Assembly: GCF_002943425.1 (NCBI RefSeq)
Contig: NZ_PTRA01000004.1
Span: 310,001-374,000, forward strand
Length of the DNA stretch: 64,000 nucleotides
Direction of reading: 5' to 3'
Source of the DNA: Siphonobacter curvatus
GTDB taxonomy: Bacteria; Bacteroidota; Bacteroidia; Cytophagales; Spirosomataceae
Of this stretch, positions 18,324-27,980 are shown piece after piece (position 1 is the first letter of the stretch; every line of letters starts with the position of its first letter). The notes below the pieces were generated by a model. It saw nothing but the letters and a program-made list of their open reading frames with translations. It was not told the DNA's origin and searched no databases. Made by a program: the position numbers and the translations under genes.

Positions 18324-19115
18324 TTATACGAAGCCATAAGCATTCGACTGTCCCCCATCAATGGCGATGGTTTGGCCATTCACATAGCCACAATCTTCGC
18401 TCAATAGGAAAACGACCAGCTTGGCTACGTCTTCGGGCTGACCCAGCCGTTTGGTGGGGTTAAACGATGCGTATTCGGCTTCGGCCTTTTTCGGATCTTC
18501 AGCATTAATTTGACGGAAGGCCTCAGCTACCATCGGCGTCAGAATAGCTCCCGGAGCAATGGCGTTGGTCAGGATACCAAACCGACCGTATTCGAGTGCG
18601 GCATTCTTGGTGATGCCACTAACGGCGTGTTTGGTAGCAACGTAAGGCGTTTGGTTCATCACACCCCGGATACCTCCGACGGAAGCCACGTTCACAATGC
18701 GTCCGTACTCCTGCTTTTGCATGACCGGAATGATGTAACGTAGCCCATAATACGCACCCATCAGGTTGATGTCGATCACCTTCTGGAATACGTTCAGATC
18801 GTAATCCGTCAGTGAAGCCTGACGCCCCTCAATACCTGCATTATTATAAAAACCGTCGATCCGACCGTATGCATTTACGGTTTCCTCAACATAATTTTTG
18901 ACGGCCTCTTCGCTCGAAACGTCCGCTACGACGGTCAGCACTTTCGCTTCCGGATAGCTTTCTTTAATCTGCTGCTGGGCCTTTTCCAAGGCTTCAGCAT
19001 TATAATCCACTAACGATAGGAAGGCTCCTTCTTTGGCCGCTTCCAGGGCAGTAGCCAGGCCTAGACCCATGCCTGCACCCGTTATGACGATTACTTTGTT
19101 TTCTAGCTTTTTCAT
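18324..19115 (-). CDS. Short-chain dehydrogenase/reductase (classical SDR)
   Basis: A 263-residue NAD(P)-dependent oxidoreductase of the classical SDR family. Motifs: TGAGMGLG near residues 12-19 (cofactor glycines), VADVSS (adenine-ring Asp), NNAG, a catalytic Ser in NVASVGG, and YVATK holding the Tyr-x3-Lys pair; the C-terminus ends YVNGQTIAIDGGQSNAYGFV. The Asp in SLVDYNAE after strand 2 suggests NAD rather than NADP preference. The substrate cannot be told. It is a single gene with its own terminator. A GTACTTAC word lies upstream at 19131-19138, the reverse of the HxlR-linked repeats, but a single 8-mer is weak evidence for shared control. Confidence 0.92.
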   Translation of the reverse strand: MKKLENKVIVITGAGMGLGLATALEAAKEGAFLSLVDYNAEALEKAQQQIKESYPEAKVLTVVADVSSEEAVKNYVEETVNAYGRIDGFYNNAGIEGRQASLTDYDLNVFQKVIDINLMGAYYGLRYIIPVMQKQEYGRIVNVASVGGIRGVMNQTPYVATKHAVSGITKNAALEYGRFGILTNAIAPGAILTPMVAEAFRQINAEDPKKAEAEYASFNPTKRLGQPEDVAKLVVFLLSEDCGYVNGQTIAIDGGQSNAYGFV

Positions 19116-19286
19116 ATCATTATAGTAATTGTACTTACTAAATAACCCTCTTACCAGCAGAAAGGTTTAGATCTTTTGAAAATTATCTGTATCTACATAT
19201 AATTTAACCTTACAAGTATACGGATCGTATGCTAGATTCCTTAACCTTGAGAACCAGAGAGGTCTAGCCAGAGCTGTCTCACTTTA

Positions 19287-20213
19287 CTAACGTTTGAGGT
19301 CTTTCGTGAGGTTAGCAAATACGTAATCATGTTCCTGACGGATCCCGAGTTTTTCCAGGGGTTCCCAGTACCAGCGGGGCGTCAGTACGGACGTATAGGT
19401 GGTAATTCGGGTTAATTTACAGGCCTTACCCTCTACGGCGTCGAAGTAATAGATGGCTTCTTTGAAACCCAGCCATTTACGGCCAATGAGATTGTAATCA
19501 ATAACGTCCATTTTCAGTACTTTGCCTCGCTCTAGTTCAGTGATTTTCTCAACGATCGTGCCTCCTCCAAAGTCGGCATTACTGAGTTTACCGCCCTTGA
19601 AATAACAGGTCCGTAGTCCCCCGACTGCTTCTTTTTCCAGGACACATTTCACGGGAATCGGTAAATCAAAATGCATCAAAAACGGCTTTTCGGCATCAAG
19701 CGTATCGACGGATTTGATGGCGTCGTACACCTGTTCGGGCGTGTAAGGGAAGACTTGCTCCGTCCGTACTTCAATAATGGCTTCTTGATCCGTCTTTAGA
19801 AAGTGTTCCGCAGGGGCGGCAATCAGGAACGGAATCAGGGGAAGCAACAGGACCGATACCCGATCGGTGCTTTTCATCCGATCATACCGCTTGACCAGAT
19901 GCGATAGCACGTAGCCAAAGAAAATCAAGGGCACGATCAGAGGCAGGGTCATGACAATGCAAAGTAAGCCCGATAAACCGGGTGTGTACAGGGCTAGCAG
20001 CACGATCACGGTTGTGCCGATTGCCCCCCAGAGCAGGTACTTTTTGTTGGGCATGGCCCCGATAGCAATTCCTAAAACAACGGGTAACAGGATAAAGAGA
20101 ACCCAGCTGTAATTAACCAGGCCCAGGAAGAGAAACGCAATACCCGTACTGAGAAAAAGAAGCGTAACCAGAATAGAAATGCGAAAACTGCGGTCCGCCA
20201 GAATAGCTTTCAT
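19287..20213 (-). CDS. Membrane protein with C-terminal SRPBCC-like domain
   Basis: A 308-residue protein. The first ~140 residues hold four or five hydrophobic segments (ISILVTLLFLSTGIAFLFLG; WVLFILLPVVLGIAIGAM; YLLWGAIGTTVIVLLALYT; LLCIVMTLPLIVPLIFFGYV). After a short charged stretch and one more hydrophobic segment comes a soluble region that resembles an SRPBCC/polyketide-cyclase-like ligand-binding fold: IIEVRTEQVFPYTPEQVYDA opens it, followed by a cysteine-containing strand and YYFDAVEGKACKLTRITTYT near the end. Such fusions are found in Bacteroidota without a known function. It stands alone between the SDR and the DoxX-like gene, all on the minus strand with gaps of about 170 and 305 bases. 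Confidence 0.75.
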   Translation of the reverse strand: MKAILADRSFRISILVTLLFLSTGIAFLFLGLVNYSWVLFILLPVVLGIAIGAMPNKKYLLWGAIGTTVIVLLALYTPGLSGLLCIVMTLPLIVPLIFFGYVLSHLVKRYDRMKSTDRVSVLLLPLIPFLIAAPAEHFLKTDQEAIIEVRTEQVFPYTPEQVYDAIKSVDTLDAEKPFLMHFDLPIPVKCVLEKEAVGGLRTCYFKGGKLSNADFGGGTIVEKITELERGKVLKMDVIDYNLIGRKWLGFKEAIYYFDAVEGKACKLTRITTYTSVLTPRWYWEPLEKLGIRQEHDYVFANLTKDLKR

Positions 20214-20518
20214 GAATTAGGTAATGGTTGATGAACAAGGGATAGAGGACCCCTATAATGCAGATTGCCCGCAAATGTACCAGCCTTTCTCTCAGCACAA
20301 GGCTCTGTACCGTTATGAATCCATTAAGTTTTGAAACCGATACGCATCTTCAAATTCAACCTAAAACTTTTCTAGCCTACTTCGCTATTCGTCCTGAAAG
20401 GTCTGAGCAGTATCATGCAATTCTTAATTACGGATCATGGGGGAATAGACACGGGCGATTGGTAACACCCGATTCGAAAACACAGCCCTAAGCTCGACCC
20501 CTTATTCAACCATATCTT
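20214..20518. other. Intergenic stretch, nothing seen
   Basis: About 305 bases between two minus-strand genes. No credible gene, RNA or strong hairpin was found; it probably holds the promoter of the SRPBCC membrane protein gene. Confidence 0.4.
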
Positions 20519-21232
20519 TCATTGTATTGCCTTTCGATACATTTCCACACACTTTTCATAGGGCTGACCCTGCGTGTGAATGCAATCACAATACTGCTGA
20601 CAAGCCTCCGGATTAGCACTATCCGCACATTGTCGTACGCAATCAGTGATCGTATTATGAGGTTTGATGGTATATCCAAACCGGATGCTTACCATCACAA
20701 GTCCAATGCCCAGTACTACCCCTGCAAAAAACTTTACCGGAAAGCGGTTGAGCCGCTCCCCGGATTGAGGCAATTCCTGACGAAGACTCGCGGAATGAAA
20801 AGGCAACAGGTATTTAAGTTTATGATAATCCCAGCAAAGCAGGTATAGATTAGCTAGTACCATTAAAGGTGAAGAGAGGAGCGATCCATCAAAACATACG
20901 CCCAGGGAAAGTATACAGATATTCAGGATGATTGGAAAATAGATAACGGCCCCAAGCGTAGCCGTCTGAGGAATTAATAGCATAATAGCGGCCAGCATTT
21001 GCATCCCCCCCACAAAAGGATAATAAAAACCCGTATGGTGAAAAGCCTCCAAATAACGGCCCATCGGATGATTATTGGATAAAGTGGTGAAGCGTTCCCC
21101 CATGATTTTTACGAAGCCCGAAGGCAGAAATCCAGCAGCCAGTCCGATGCGATTGAAAACAGCAAAGTACTGTAGCCATCGGTTTCTACGAGCCTGATAA
21201 TGCAAGTGATCGAGTTTAGAAGCGATACCCAT
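20519..21232 (-). CDS. DoxX-like membrane protein with cysteine-rich C-terminal tail
   Basis: A 237-residue protein. The N-terminal half resembles the DoxX/DoxD-like four-helix membrane family: FNRIGLAAGFLPSGFVKIMG, FYYPFVGGMQMLAAIMLLIP, TLGAVIYFPIILNICILSLG and LMVLANLYLLCWDYHKLKYL. A fifth hydrophobic segment, FFAGVVLGIGLVMVSIRFGY, precedes a tail with seven cysteines in about 35 residues, beginning DCVRQCADSANPEACQQYCD and ending QPYEKCVEMYRKAIQ. The tail pattern is C-x3-C-x9-C-x3-C-x-C-x11-C with one Cys overlap region; it could form disulfides in the periplasm or bind metal. A dyad sequence at 21273-21291 lies upstream and may control it. DoxX assignment is by fold-like pattern, so moderate. 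Confidence 0.7.
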   Translation of the reverse strand: MGIASKLDHLHYQARRNRWLQYFAVFNRIGLAAGFLPSGFVKIMGERFTTLSNNHPMGRYLEAFHHTGFYYPFVGGMQMLAAIMLLIPQTATLGAVIYFPIILNICILSLGVCFDGSLLSSPLMVLANLYLLCWDYHKLKYLLPFHSASLRQELPQSGERLNRFPVKFFAGVVLGIGLVMVSIRFGYTIKPHNTITDCVRQCADSANPEACQQYCDCIHTQGQPYEKCVEMYRKAIQ

Positions 21233-21272
21233 GAAGTTGTAAAATAAGCTACTTCAAATATATTTCAAAGTT

Positions 21273-21291
21273 CTTTGTATTTCAAAGTATA
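21273..21291 (-). promoter_or_regulatory. Dyad element shared with 29175-29193 (possible operator)
   Basis: On the minus strand this reads TATACTTTGAAATACAAAG, a CTTTG-AAATA-CAAAG dyad, 41 bases upstream of the DoxX-like start. The identical 19 bases occur on the plus strand at 29175-29193. The arms and position suit a repressor site overlapping a promoter; the binding protein is unknown. Confidence 0.5.
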
Positions 21292-21400
21292 AATGTAAAT
21301 TATCTATCTGCTTCGCCTACCAAAGCCGTTTCGCCTTGGCTCGCAGAAAAAGTATTTTCATAAATAGTAAAAAAAAATTAGCTATTCGAGAAAAAGTGTT

Positions 21401-21408
21401 TACCTTTG
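21401..21408 (+). promoter_or_regulatory. -7 box of the tRNA-fMet promoter
   Basis: TACCTTTG matches the Bacteroidota consensus TAnnTTTG and ends 13 bases before the first base of the tRNA. Confidence 0.65.
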
Positions 21409-21421
21409 TATCACAAAACAC

Positions 21422-21494
21422 CGCGGGATGGAGCAGTTGGCAGCTCGTTGGGCTCATAACCCAAAGGTCACAGGTTCGAGTCCTGTTCCCGCTA
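21422..21494 (+). tRNA. Initiator tRNA-fMet (anticodon CAT)
   Basis: A full cloverleaf can be drawn: acceptor CGCGGGA/TCCCGCT, D stem GAGC/GCTC with the A11-U24 pair of initiators, anticodon stem TTGGG/CCCAA with three consecutive G-C pairs and loop CTCATAA, T stem ACAGG/CCTGT with loop TTCGAGT. The 1-72 position is a C.U mismatch, as needed to be recognised as initiator. CCA is not encoded. A terminator follows at 21506. The 3' half is repeated at 27981-28030, marking it as an integration target. Confidence 0.97.
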
Positions 21495-21496
21495 CT
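21447..21496 (+). repeat. Left copy of tRNA-derived 50-bp direct repeat (att-like)
   Basis: From the anticodon stem to just past the discriminator base of tRNA-fMet. Matches 27981-28030 at 48 of 50 positions, the differences being G/A at position 4 and A/G near position 20. This is the junction where an island re-created the intact tRNA end. Confidence 0.8.
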
Positions 21497-21505
21497 CTAA
21501 AAATT

Positions 21506-21537
21506 AGGCAGCCACATTTTTATGTGGCTGCCTTTTT
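21506..21537 (+). terminator. Terminator of tRNA-fMet
   Basis: AGGCAGCCACAT / ATGTGGCTGCCT hairpin followed by TTTTT, 12 bases after the tRNA. Confidence 0.85.
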
Positions 21538-21650
21538 CATTGTTCCCTTGCACTTTTTGGCCACATGTTTTAGCTTGGTTTCTTTGATACCTACAGAAGC
21601 GTTTGCTACTTCTAGTGCTTGCTCATGTTTTCACACCCATTAAAACGGGG

Positions 21651-22451
21651 TTAGACATTGTAAATGAGTCCCTGGCCCTTATCCAGCAATTGGATCATTG
21701 CCATATCCTCAGCAGACAATGCAAAGTCGAATACCGCAAAATTCTCATGTATCCTTTTCAGATTTGCTGATTTGGGGATGACCACAACTTCTCTTTGAAT
21801 TAACCATCGCAGCACCACTTGGGCAACGCTCTTGTTATACTTTTTTGAAAACGCTTTTAGCAGCTCATTATTAAATAGATTGTTTTTACCCTGGGCAAAG
21901 GGTGCCCATGACTCCAACTGGATACCTTGAGATTTTAAAGCTTCCTGCATCTCTTTCTTTTGGGAAAATGGGTGGGTCTCTACCTGATTGACCGCTGGTA
22001 TCACACTATGATGCTTCGCTAAATCCTGAATCTCGTTTAAATTGAAATTACTTACCCCTATCGCCCTTAACTTACCTTCTTTATATAAGTCTATCATTGC
22101 ATCCCAGGAGGAATTTATATCTCCTTGGGGAAGATGAATCAAGTAAAGATCAATATAGTCAAGACCCATATTTTTTAGTGATGCTTCACAGGCGCGCTTT
22201 GCTTTTTCATAGCCCGGAACCGCTGGCAAAAATTTTGTGGTCACAAAAATTTCCTCCCGTTTGACATTGCTTTTTTTTATTGCCTTGCCCACAGATTGCT
22301 CATTATAGTAGGCTGCAGCGGTATCGATCAGTCGGTAACCAATAGTTAAAGCATTTAGTACACGCTGCTCACAGACTAAACCGTCTTTAAGCAAGTAAGT
22401 GCCAAAACCGAGAAGCGGCATTTGGACGCCGTTATTTAAGGTTAGGTTCAT
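21651..22451 (-). CDS. Aldo/keto reductase (AKR5-like)
   Basis: A 266-residue NADPH-dependent aldo/keto reductase. MNLTLNNGVQMPLLGFGTYL opens the barrel; DTAAAYYNEQSVGKAI holds the catalytic Asp and Tyr, EIFVTTKF the Lys, and LDYIDLYLIHLPQG the His; AIGVSNFN and VNQVETHPF are family motifs, and VVIPKSANLKRIHEN binds the cofactor phosphate. The frame is open 16 codons further upstream, but ATG 22451 is right for the family. This type reduces aldehydes and small ketones such as methylglyoxal or 2,5-diketo-D-gluconate; the true substrate is unknown. It is the first gene inside the tRNA-bounded island and is visibly more AT-rich than the second reductase next to it. Confidence 0.92.
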   Translation of the reverse strand: MNLTLNNGVQMPLLGFGTYLLKDGLVCEQRVLNALTIGYRLIDTAAAYYNEQSVGKAIKKSNVKREEIFVTTKFLPAVPGYEKAKRACEASLKNMGLDYIDLYLIHLPQGDINSSWDAMIDLYKEGKLRAIGVSNFNLNEIQDLAKHHSVIPAVNQVETHPFSQKKEMQEALKSQGIQLESWAPFAQGKNNLFNNELLKAFSKKYNKSVAQVVLRWLIQREVVVIPKSANLKRIHENFAVFDFALSAEDMAMIQLLDKGQGLIYNV

Positions 22452-22578
22452 TACGTTAGATCGATCTCTTTTGTTATTAGTGAAGGTATGCCGAACCACG
22501 TTCCTTGGGGTTACGAATTATCCAGGTTTGTTGATAGTGCAGCTCCGCTGCCATCTAGGTAGCCGGCTCTATGCATAG

Positions 22579-23615
<1,037 letters not shown>

Positions 23616-23742
23616 CTACATTATATGATTTATGCTGCAAAATTGTGCAGAATGGTCGTGCCGTTTTATATCCCGATTACGGGTTCTTATAGCACTATTA
23701 CTGATTGCAATAGCAGCTCGGGAAATGGCTTGCAGGACGCTG

Positions 23743-23750
23743 TATTTTTG
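23743..23750 (+). promoter_or_regulatory. Probable -7 box of the AraC-family gene
   Basis: TATTTTTG fits TAnnTTTG and ends 29 bases before ATG 23780; a TTG lies about 12 bases upstream of it, a little close for a -33 box. Confidence 0.4.
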
Positions 23751-23779
23751 TAGCGTTAAAGAGTTCTAAATTTGTAGGT

Positions 23780-24676
23780 ATGAAGGAGATTGTAAGAATT
23801 GGTAGCATCGCGCAATACAATAACATCCGCGGTGTCAAGACAGAACACCCTCTGGTTGCGGTAATTAACCTCGCAAAAGCGCAGCCCATGCCCGCCAAAT
23901 CATTCAACTTTGGTTTGTATGCAGTAAGTCTGAAAGAAGGGGATAATGGCCAATTACGCTATGGCAGAAGCCACTATGATTACCAGGCAGGCAGTATGAT
24001 ATTTGTTGCACCCGGACAGGTGATAGCGGTCGAGCCCGCCGTTGAGCCAGGTACGGGCAAAGGCTGGATCTTGCTCTTTCATCCCGACCTGATAAATGGC
24101 ACTCCGTTGGGTAAACATATTCAGAATTATTCTTTCTTTTCTTATGATGTACATGAAGCGCTTCACCTCTCCGATAAAGAGCAGGCGATTGTAACGGATT
24201 GCTTCGCAAAAATTGAATATGAACTCGATCAGAATCTAGACAAACACAGCAAAGTACTGATTGCATCCAACATCGAGTTACTGCTCAATTATTGTACCCG
24301 CTTTTATGACCGCCAGTTCATGATCCGGGAAAATGCAAACAGGGGAGTCCTGGAACGGTTTGAAAGATTATTGAAAGATTATTTTTCATCTGATCAGCCG
24401 CAGCTTGTGGGCTTTCCTTCGGTAGCTTATTGCGCCAGGGCCCTACATTTATCCTCCAATTATTTTGGCGATTTGATCAAGAAAGAAACCAGTAGGTCAG
24501 CTCAGGAATACATTCAATCAAAAGTGTTAGATATAGCCAAAGAGAGGCTACTGGACGTGGATAAATCAGTGAGCGAAATAGCCTACGAATTAGGCTTTAA
24601 ATACCCGCAAAATTTCACTCGCTTATTCAAACAAAAAACAGGCACTACCCCAAATGACTACCGGATGTTGAATTGA
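23780..24676 (+). CDS. AraC-family transcriptional regulator
   Basis: A 298-residue regulator. The N-terminal ~160 residues form a cupin-like sensing domain (SFNFGLYAVSLKEGDNGQLR; DYQAGSMIFVAPGQVIAVEP). The C-terminal two-helix-turn-helix domain runs from about residue 195 to the end: VAYCARALHLSSNYFGDLIK for the first and VSEIAYELGFKYPQNFTRLF, then KQKTGTTPNDYRMLN, for the second. It is divergent from the aldo/keto reductase gene at 22626-23612 and probably activates it. Regulators of this branch often respond to aldehydes or oxidised lipids; the ligand here is unknown. Confidence 0.93.
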   Translation: MKEIVRIGSIAQYNNIRGVKTEHPLVAVINLAKAQPMPAKSFNFGLYAVSLKEGDNGQLRYGRSHYDYQAGSMIFVAPGQVIAVEPAVEPGTGKGWILLFHPDLINGTPLGKHIQNYSFFSYDVHEALHLSDKEQAIVTDCFAKIEYELDQNLDKHSKVLIASNIELLLNYCTRFYDRQFMIRENANRGVLERFERLLKDYFSSDQPQLVGFPSVAYCARALHLSSNYFGDLIKKETSRSAQEYIQSKVLDIAKERLLDVDKSVSEIAYELGFKYPQNFTRLFKQKTGTTPNDYRMLN

Positions 24677-24795
24677 ACGAACTTGCTTCCTTTAGCGATT
24701 TTGCCATAAACTGCGTTATCGACTTTCACGCGGATGATATGGTTACCAGGCAGATGCATCCATTCAGGATTATGGAAGCGAAAAGAGGCGAGCGG
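24658..24795 (-). pseudogene. Short C-terminal remnant of a lost gene
   Basis: On the minus strand a 45-codon stretch reads like the end of a beta-rich domain (FRFHNPEWMHLPGNHIIRVK, then VDNAVYGKIAKGSKFVQFN) and stops at TAG 24660-24658, overlapping the end of the AraC gene by 19 bases. It is closed upstream by TAA at 24798-24796. Family not identified. It suggests a gene once lay to the right and was lost. Confidence 0.35.
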
Positions 24796-25529
24796 TTATG
24801 AAGGTATAATATGGAACAGTAGCCTTAGCCCTGAAATTGCGAATTTTTCTGGGCAACAACAGCAAGTTCGGCCATAGCCGGCATGTGGATTAATAGTCTA
24901 GTCCCGAGAACTATCAATGAACAACCGTTTACAACTCGCTGAAATAGAAATGAGATCATAGAAGCTGGGGCGTACTTAAGAGCGTATCAGTACAGCCCCC
25001 TATGGAATGTGCTTCTCCTTTTAGTTAGAGCGTGTAGAAGAGGGAGCAAAAGGCCTGGTGAGTGGAAGCCTTAGATGAGAAATCAGCTAACAAAAGAGGA
25101 AAGCGGAGCCCATTTTGGTGCATGTGTATACGTTGGTATGCGTATGAAAAAAATTTCCTTTTTCATCTCTCTGGGCGGTAAGGTGAAGTTTTGATACCTA
25201 TGTCTAGGAACTGCTTTGAGCATCAGAAAGATATTACATGGCTTCCTTCAATTGGACCTGTATCGACTAAAATTGTCGCGAAACTGTCGTAATATGTCGT
25301 AATGAGAAGCAAGCAAATCACCATCCCCGATGAACGGAACATCATTGTCAGCCGTCAATACCGTGAAGACGTCCGATCCGGTAGAGCTATTTGAGAATCG
25401 AGATCTTTTCTTTAAATCACTTGACCGGGGGCTCAGTGTCATTTCAATATTTTGATCCCTGGCCACCAGCCCACTCCCTTTTTACCCTATGTTAAATGAG
25501 GGCTTCGCGCTGTATACTACCTTTACCGG
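24796..25529. other. Decayed stretch within the island
   Basis: No intact gene in about 730 bases. At 25302-25394 on the plus strand a 30-codon frame reads MRSKQITIPDERNIIVSRQY and REDVRSGRAI before a stop; the VSRQYRE part resembles the end of a LytTR DNA-binding domain, so this may be the last piece of a lost response regulator (weak). The final bases probably carry the promoter of the Crp/Fnr gene. Confidence 0.35.
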
Positions 25530-26099
25530 ATGGAAGCGCTCATAAATTTTATCCTGCAATTTGGTGATTTGAACAAACAGCAGATCGAGTTCTTGCTAAG
25601 CAAGGTTGAAATGCTCGAATTCAAAAAAGAGGATTACCTGTCCGAAGCCGGAAAGGTGCCCCGATACGTGGCGTTCGTCTTGGAAGGGGTATTCCGCTTT
25701 TGCTATTATAATAACAAGGGAGAAGAAATCACTAATTATTTTGTGGACGAAGGCAACTTTGTCGTCGATAACCAGAAGTTCGAATCGCAGATCGTAGCGT
25801 CGGAATATGTACAGGCCGTTACTGACTGTAAAGTACTAGTTTTCAATAAAAAGGCCTGGGACGAGATATCCAACACCATTGTGGGCTGGGAAATGATGAA
25901 GGCCAACATGGTAAAAAAGTGCTTGACCCTGGCCATGGAGCGGCGCAGTCCCCTGGTTTCTGAGGACGCTACCACGCGTTATCTTTCGTTCATTGAGGCG
26001 TTCCCCAACCTGGTTAATCGCATCCCACTTTCGCACGTGGCCTCGTACCTGGGTATCACCCAGCAATCGTTGAGCCGTATACGCCGTAATATCCGCTAA
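25530..26099 (+). CDS. Crp/Fnr-family transcriptional regulator
   Basis: A 189-residue regulator with a cyclic-nucleotide-binding-like N-terminal domain (DYLSEAGKVPRYVAFVLEGV, then FRFCYYNNKGEEITNYFVDE) and a C-terminal HTH (RIPLSHVASYLGITQQSLSR, then IRRNIR). The residues that contact cAMP in true CRP (the RxS motif) are not present, as usual in this Bacteroidota subfamily, so the ligand is unknown. The SDR gene starts 78 bases downstream on the same strand; the two probably form a unit in which the regulator controls the SDR. Confidence 0.92.
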   Translation: MEALINFILQFGDLNKQQIEFLLSKVEMLEFKKEDYLSEAGKVPRYVAFVLEGVFRFCYYNNKGEEITNYFVDEGNFVVDNQKFESQIVASEYVQAVTDCKVLVFNKKAWDEISNTIVGWEMMKANMVKKCLTLAMERRSPLVSEDATTRYLSFIEAFPNLVNRIPLSHVASYLGITQQSLSRIRRNIR

Positions 26100-26176
26100 C
26101 GGTGCTTTTTACCATATGATAAAAATTTTCTTGTTGCCGTTTTCAACCTTTGCTTATTCATTTAAAACGAAGAAAG

Positions 26177-27037
26177 ATGAGCAAGAAGATTGTATTGATA
26201 ACGGGAACAAATAGTGGTTTTGGCTGGCTTACTGCTCACAGCGTGGCCGCTTTAGGGCACCAGGTATACGCCACCATGCGCGATACCCAGGGACGTAACG
26301 CCGATAAAGCCCAGGCTCTTGCGGCCATTGCAAACGTAACGGTTTTGGACGTTACCCTCACCGACGAGCAGAGCGTGAAGCAGGCCGTTGAAACCATTTT
26401 GGCCAAAGAAGGCGCTATTGATGTCCTGGTCAACAACGCCGGTTACGGCATGACCGGTGTGGCCGAGAGCTTTACCACCGCCGATGTGCACACCACTTTT
26501 GATATCAATGTTTATGCCCCATGGCGACTGATCAAACAGGTGCTGCCCGCCATGCGAAAACAGGCCGATGGACTAATCATTAACGTGACCAGCGGCTTTG
26601 GCCGGGTATCCTTCCCGTTCGCTACCATTTATGCCGCCTCCAAATTTGCACTGGAAGGGATCAGCGAAGGCCTTCATTACGAGGTCAAGCGTCTAGGCAT
26701 TGACGTGTCCATCGTGGAGCCGGGCGCTTTTCCTACCGAAATGCAACAAAAGAATAACCCCGCATCGGATCAGGGTGTCTTTGAGGGATACGGCGCTATT
26801 GCAGAAATACCTAATAAAATGATAGCTGCTTTGGGAGGAGAGATGCAGGCCAAAAACCCTAACCCGCAAGACGTGGCCGACGCCATTGTAAGACTCATCG
26901 AAACACCCAAAGGCACCCGGCCCTTACGCACCGTGGTTGACCCGATCACCGGCCCCTACATCAACGCCGCCAACCAGGCCGTAGCCGAACAATTTGCCAA
27001 AGGATTGACGGTATTCGGGATGGGTGAGTTATTGTAA
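26177..27037 (+). CDS. Short-chain dehydrogenase/reductase
   Basis: A 286-residue classical SDR. MSKKIVLITGTNSGFGWLTA holds the TGxxxGxG cofactor motif with an NSGFG variant; NNAGYGMTG follows, then a catalytic Ser in IINVTSGFGRVSFPFATIYA and the Tyr-x3-Lys pair in IYAASKFALEGISEGLHYEV, with VEPGAFPTEM after it. This branch includes oxidoreductases of unknown substrate often found next to AraC or Crp-type regulators. The frame is open nine codons further upstream, but ATG 26177 starts right at the first beta strand. A strong terminator follows 18 bases after the stop. Confidence 0.93.
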   Translation: MSKKIVLITGTNSGFGWLTAHSVAALGHQVYATMRDTQGRNADKAQALAAIANVTVLDVTLTDEQSVKQAVETILAKEGAIDVLVNNAGYGMTGVAESFTTADVHTTFDINVYAPWRLIKQVLPAMRKQADGLIINVTSGFGRVSFPFATIYAASKFALEGISEGLHYEVKRLGIDVSIVEPGAFPTEMQQKNNPASDQGVFEGYGAIAEIPNKMIAALGGEMQAKNPNPQDVADAIVRLIETPKGTRPLRTVVDPITGPYINAANQAVAEQFAKGLTVFGMGELL

Positions 27038-27055
27038 GCGGAATGGATCTAACTG

Positions 27056-27090
27056 GAACGGCAGTAGCGTGGGCTACTGCCGTTCTTTTT
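27056..27090 (+). terminator. Terminator after the Crp-SDR unit
   Basis: GAACGGCAGTAGC / GCTACTGCCGTTC hairpin with a 4-base loop, followed by TTTTT. Confidence 0.9.
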
Positions 27091-27646
27091 GTTACTAGTT
27101 GGGCGCTTTATCTAAAGATTTAACTTTTCAATAAACGCATTGATAAGGCATCTTGAATTATTCGCAGCAACCTGGTGTTTTAGCGTATTGAGATAGGTCG
27201 ATGCGATTGGCTCCAAAATAGGAGTTGCATGGAGGCAAGATAAAAGCTCAAGGATATTAGTTACCCCCCCGCATTATCCTATTTTCTTGGCTTAACATTA
27301 AGCAAGGAATTAACTACACCTGTTCTAATAATACTGAGCTCTTTCTGCCCCTAAATCCCTCATGCACAGAGCTCTGATTAAACGTATCTTGAAAGTTAAG
27401 GTAATGCCAATCTGGCATTGCCGAAAAGCTCCCCAAAGCATAACCCTAGTCCCTTCATGCGATAATGTGAGTTATAAAAAGATTTTCTATAACTCACTTT
27501 TGCTTTAATACTGAGTTATAGAACCAAGCATTATACCTCATGCAATGAATTTGGGAACAGCCTAATGGGCCAAAATTCATATTTGATGCTATGAAATTTA
27601 ATCAATTCGAGCGAGTTCTTTATCGAAATGCTTTAATACCAGTATA
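27091..27646. other. Non-coding island DNA
   Basis: No gene seen. It contains the hairpin at 27467-27497 and, from about 27590, sequence that may be the decayed upstream part of the IS3 transposase (a broken GAGCGAGTTC region). Confidence 0.4.
27467..27497. repeat. Perfect 10-bp inverted repeat with a third half copy
   Basis: GTGAGTTATA at 27467-27476 pairs with TATAACTCAC at 27488-27497; another GAGTTATA lies at 27513-27520. About 150 bases before the IS3 transposase remnant, so it could be the end of a decayed insertion sequence or an operator. Undecided. Confidence 0.4.
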
Positions 27647-27772
27647 GAGCTGGAATTGCCCATCAAGGAATCGGTTGAAATTTATAACAACAAAAGGCCT
27701 CACCTAAGCCTAAATAGGTTGACTCCTAATGATGTGCATAAAAAGCCTTCGAGAATATCTCTAAGGCTATAA
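27647..27772 (+). pseudogene. IS3-family transposase (OrfB), C-terminal remnant
   Basis: The frame reads ELELPIKESVEIYNNKRPHL and SLNRLTPNDVHKKPSRISLRL before TAA 27770-27772. The signature YNNKRPHLSLN...TPNDVH is the end of the DDE integrase core of IS3-family OrfB proteins. Only about 41 residues remain; the catalytic part is gone. It lies about 210 bases inside the right end of the tRNA-bounded island. Confidence 0.8.
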
Positions 27773-27980
27773 ATCTTATCTAACTAATTGTCATCTTATT
27801 TTAGGATGATACAAAGAACTAACTTTATGGTTGCCATACGCCCTTATCCTTATTGGCAGGAACTTATATACCTTAAACATTTTTATGGTTTAACGTGTAT
27901 CAATATAGGCTTATAGAAAGACAAAAAAACGCTTATTTTAACCAGAAAACCACTTTTTGAAATAAATCAAACCCGTGTTG

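Noticed and set aside
19131-19138. GTACTTAC upstream of the SDR gene as another HxlR site
   Set aside because: A single 8-mer is expected by chance about twice in a window of this size on both strands; no second copy lies beside it.
21422-21494. C1.U72 mismatch as a mutation in tRNA-fMet
   Set aside because: A 1-72 mismatch is required for initiator identity and C.U is, to my knowledge, usual in Bacteroidota.
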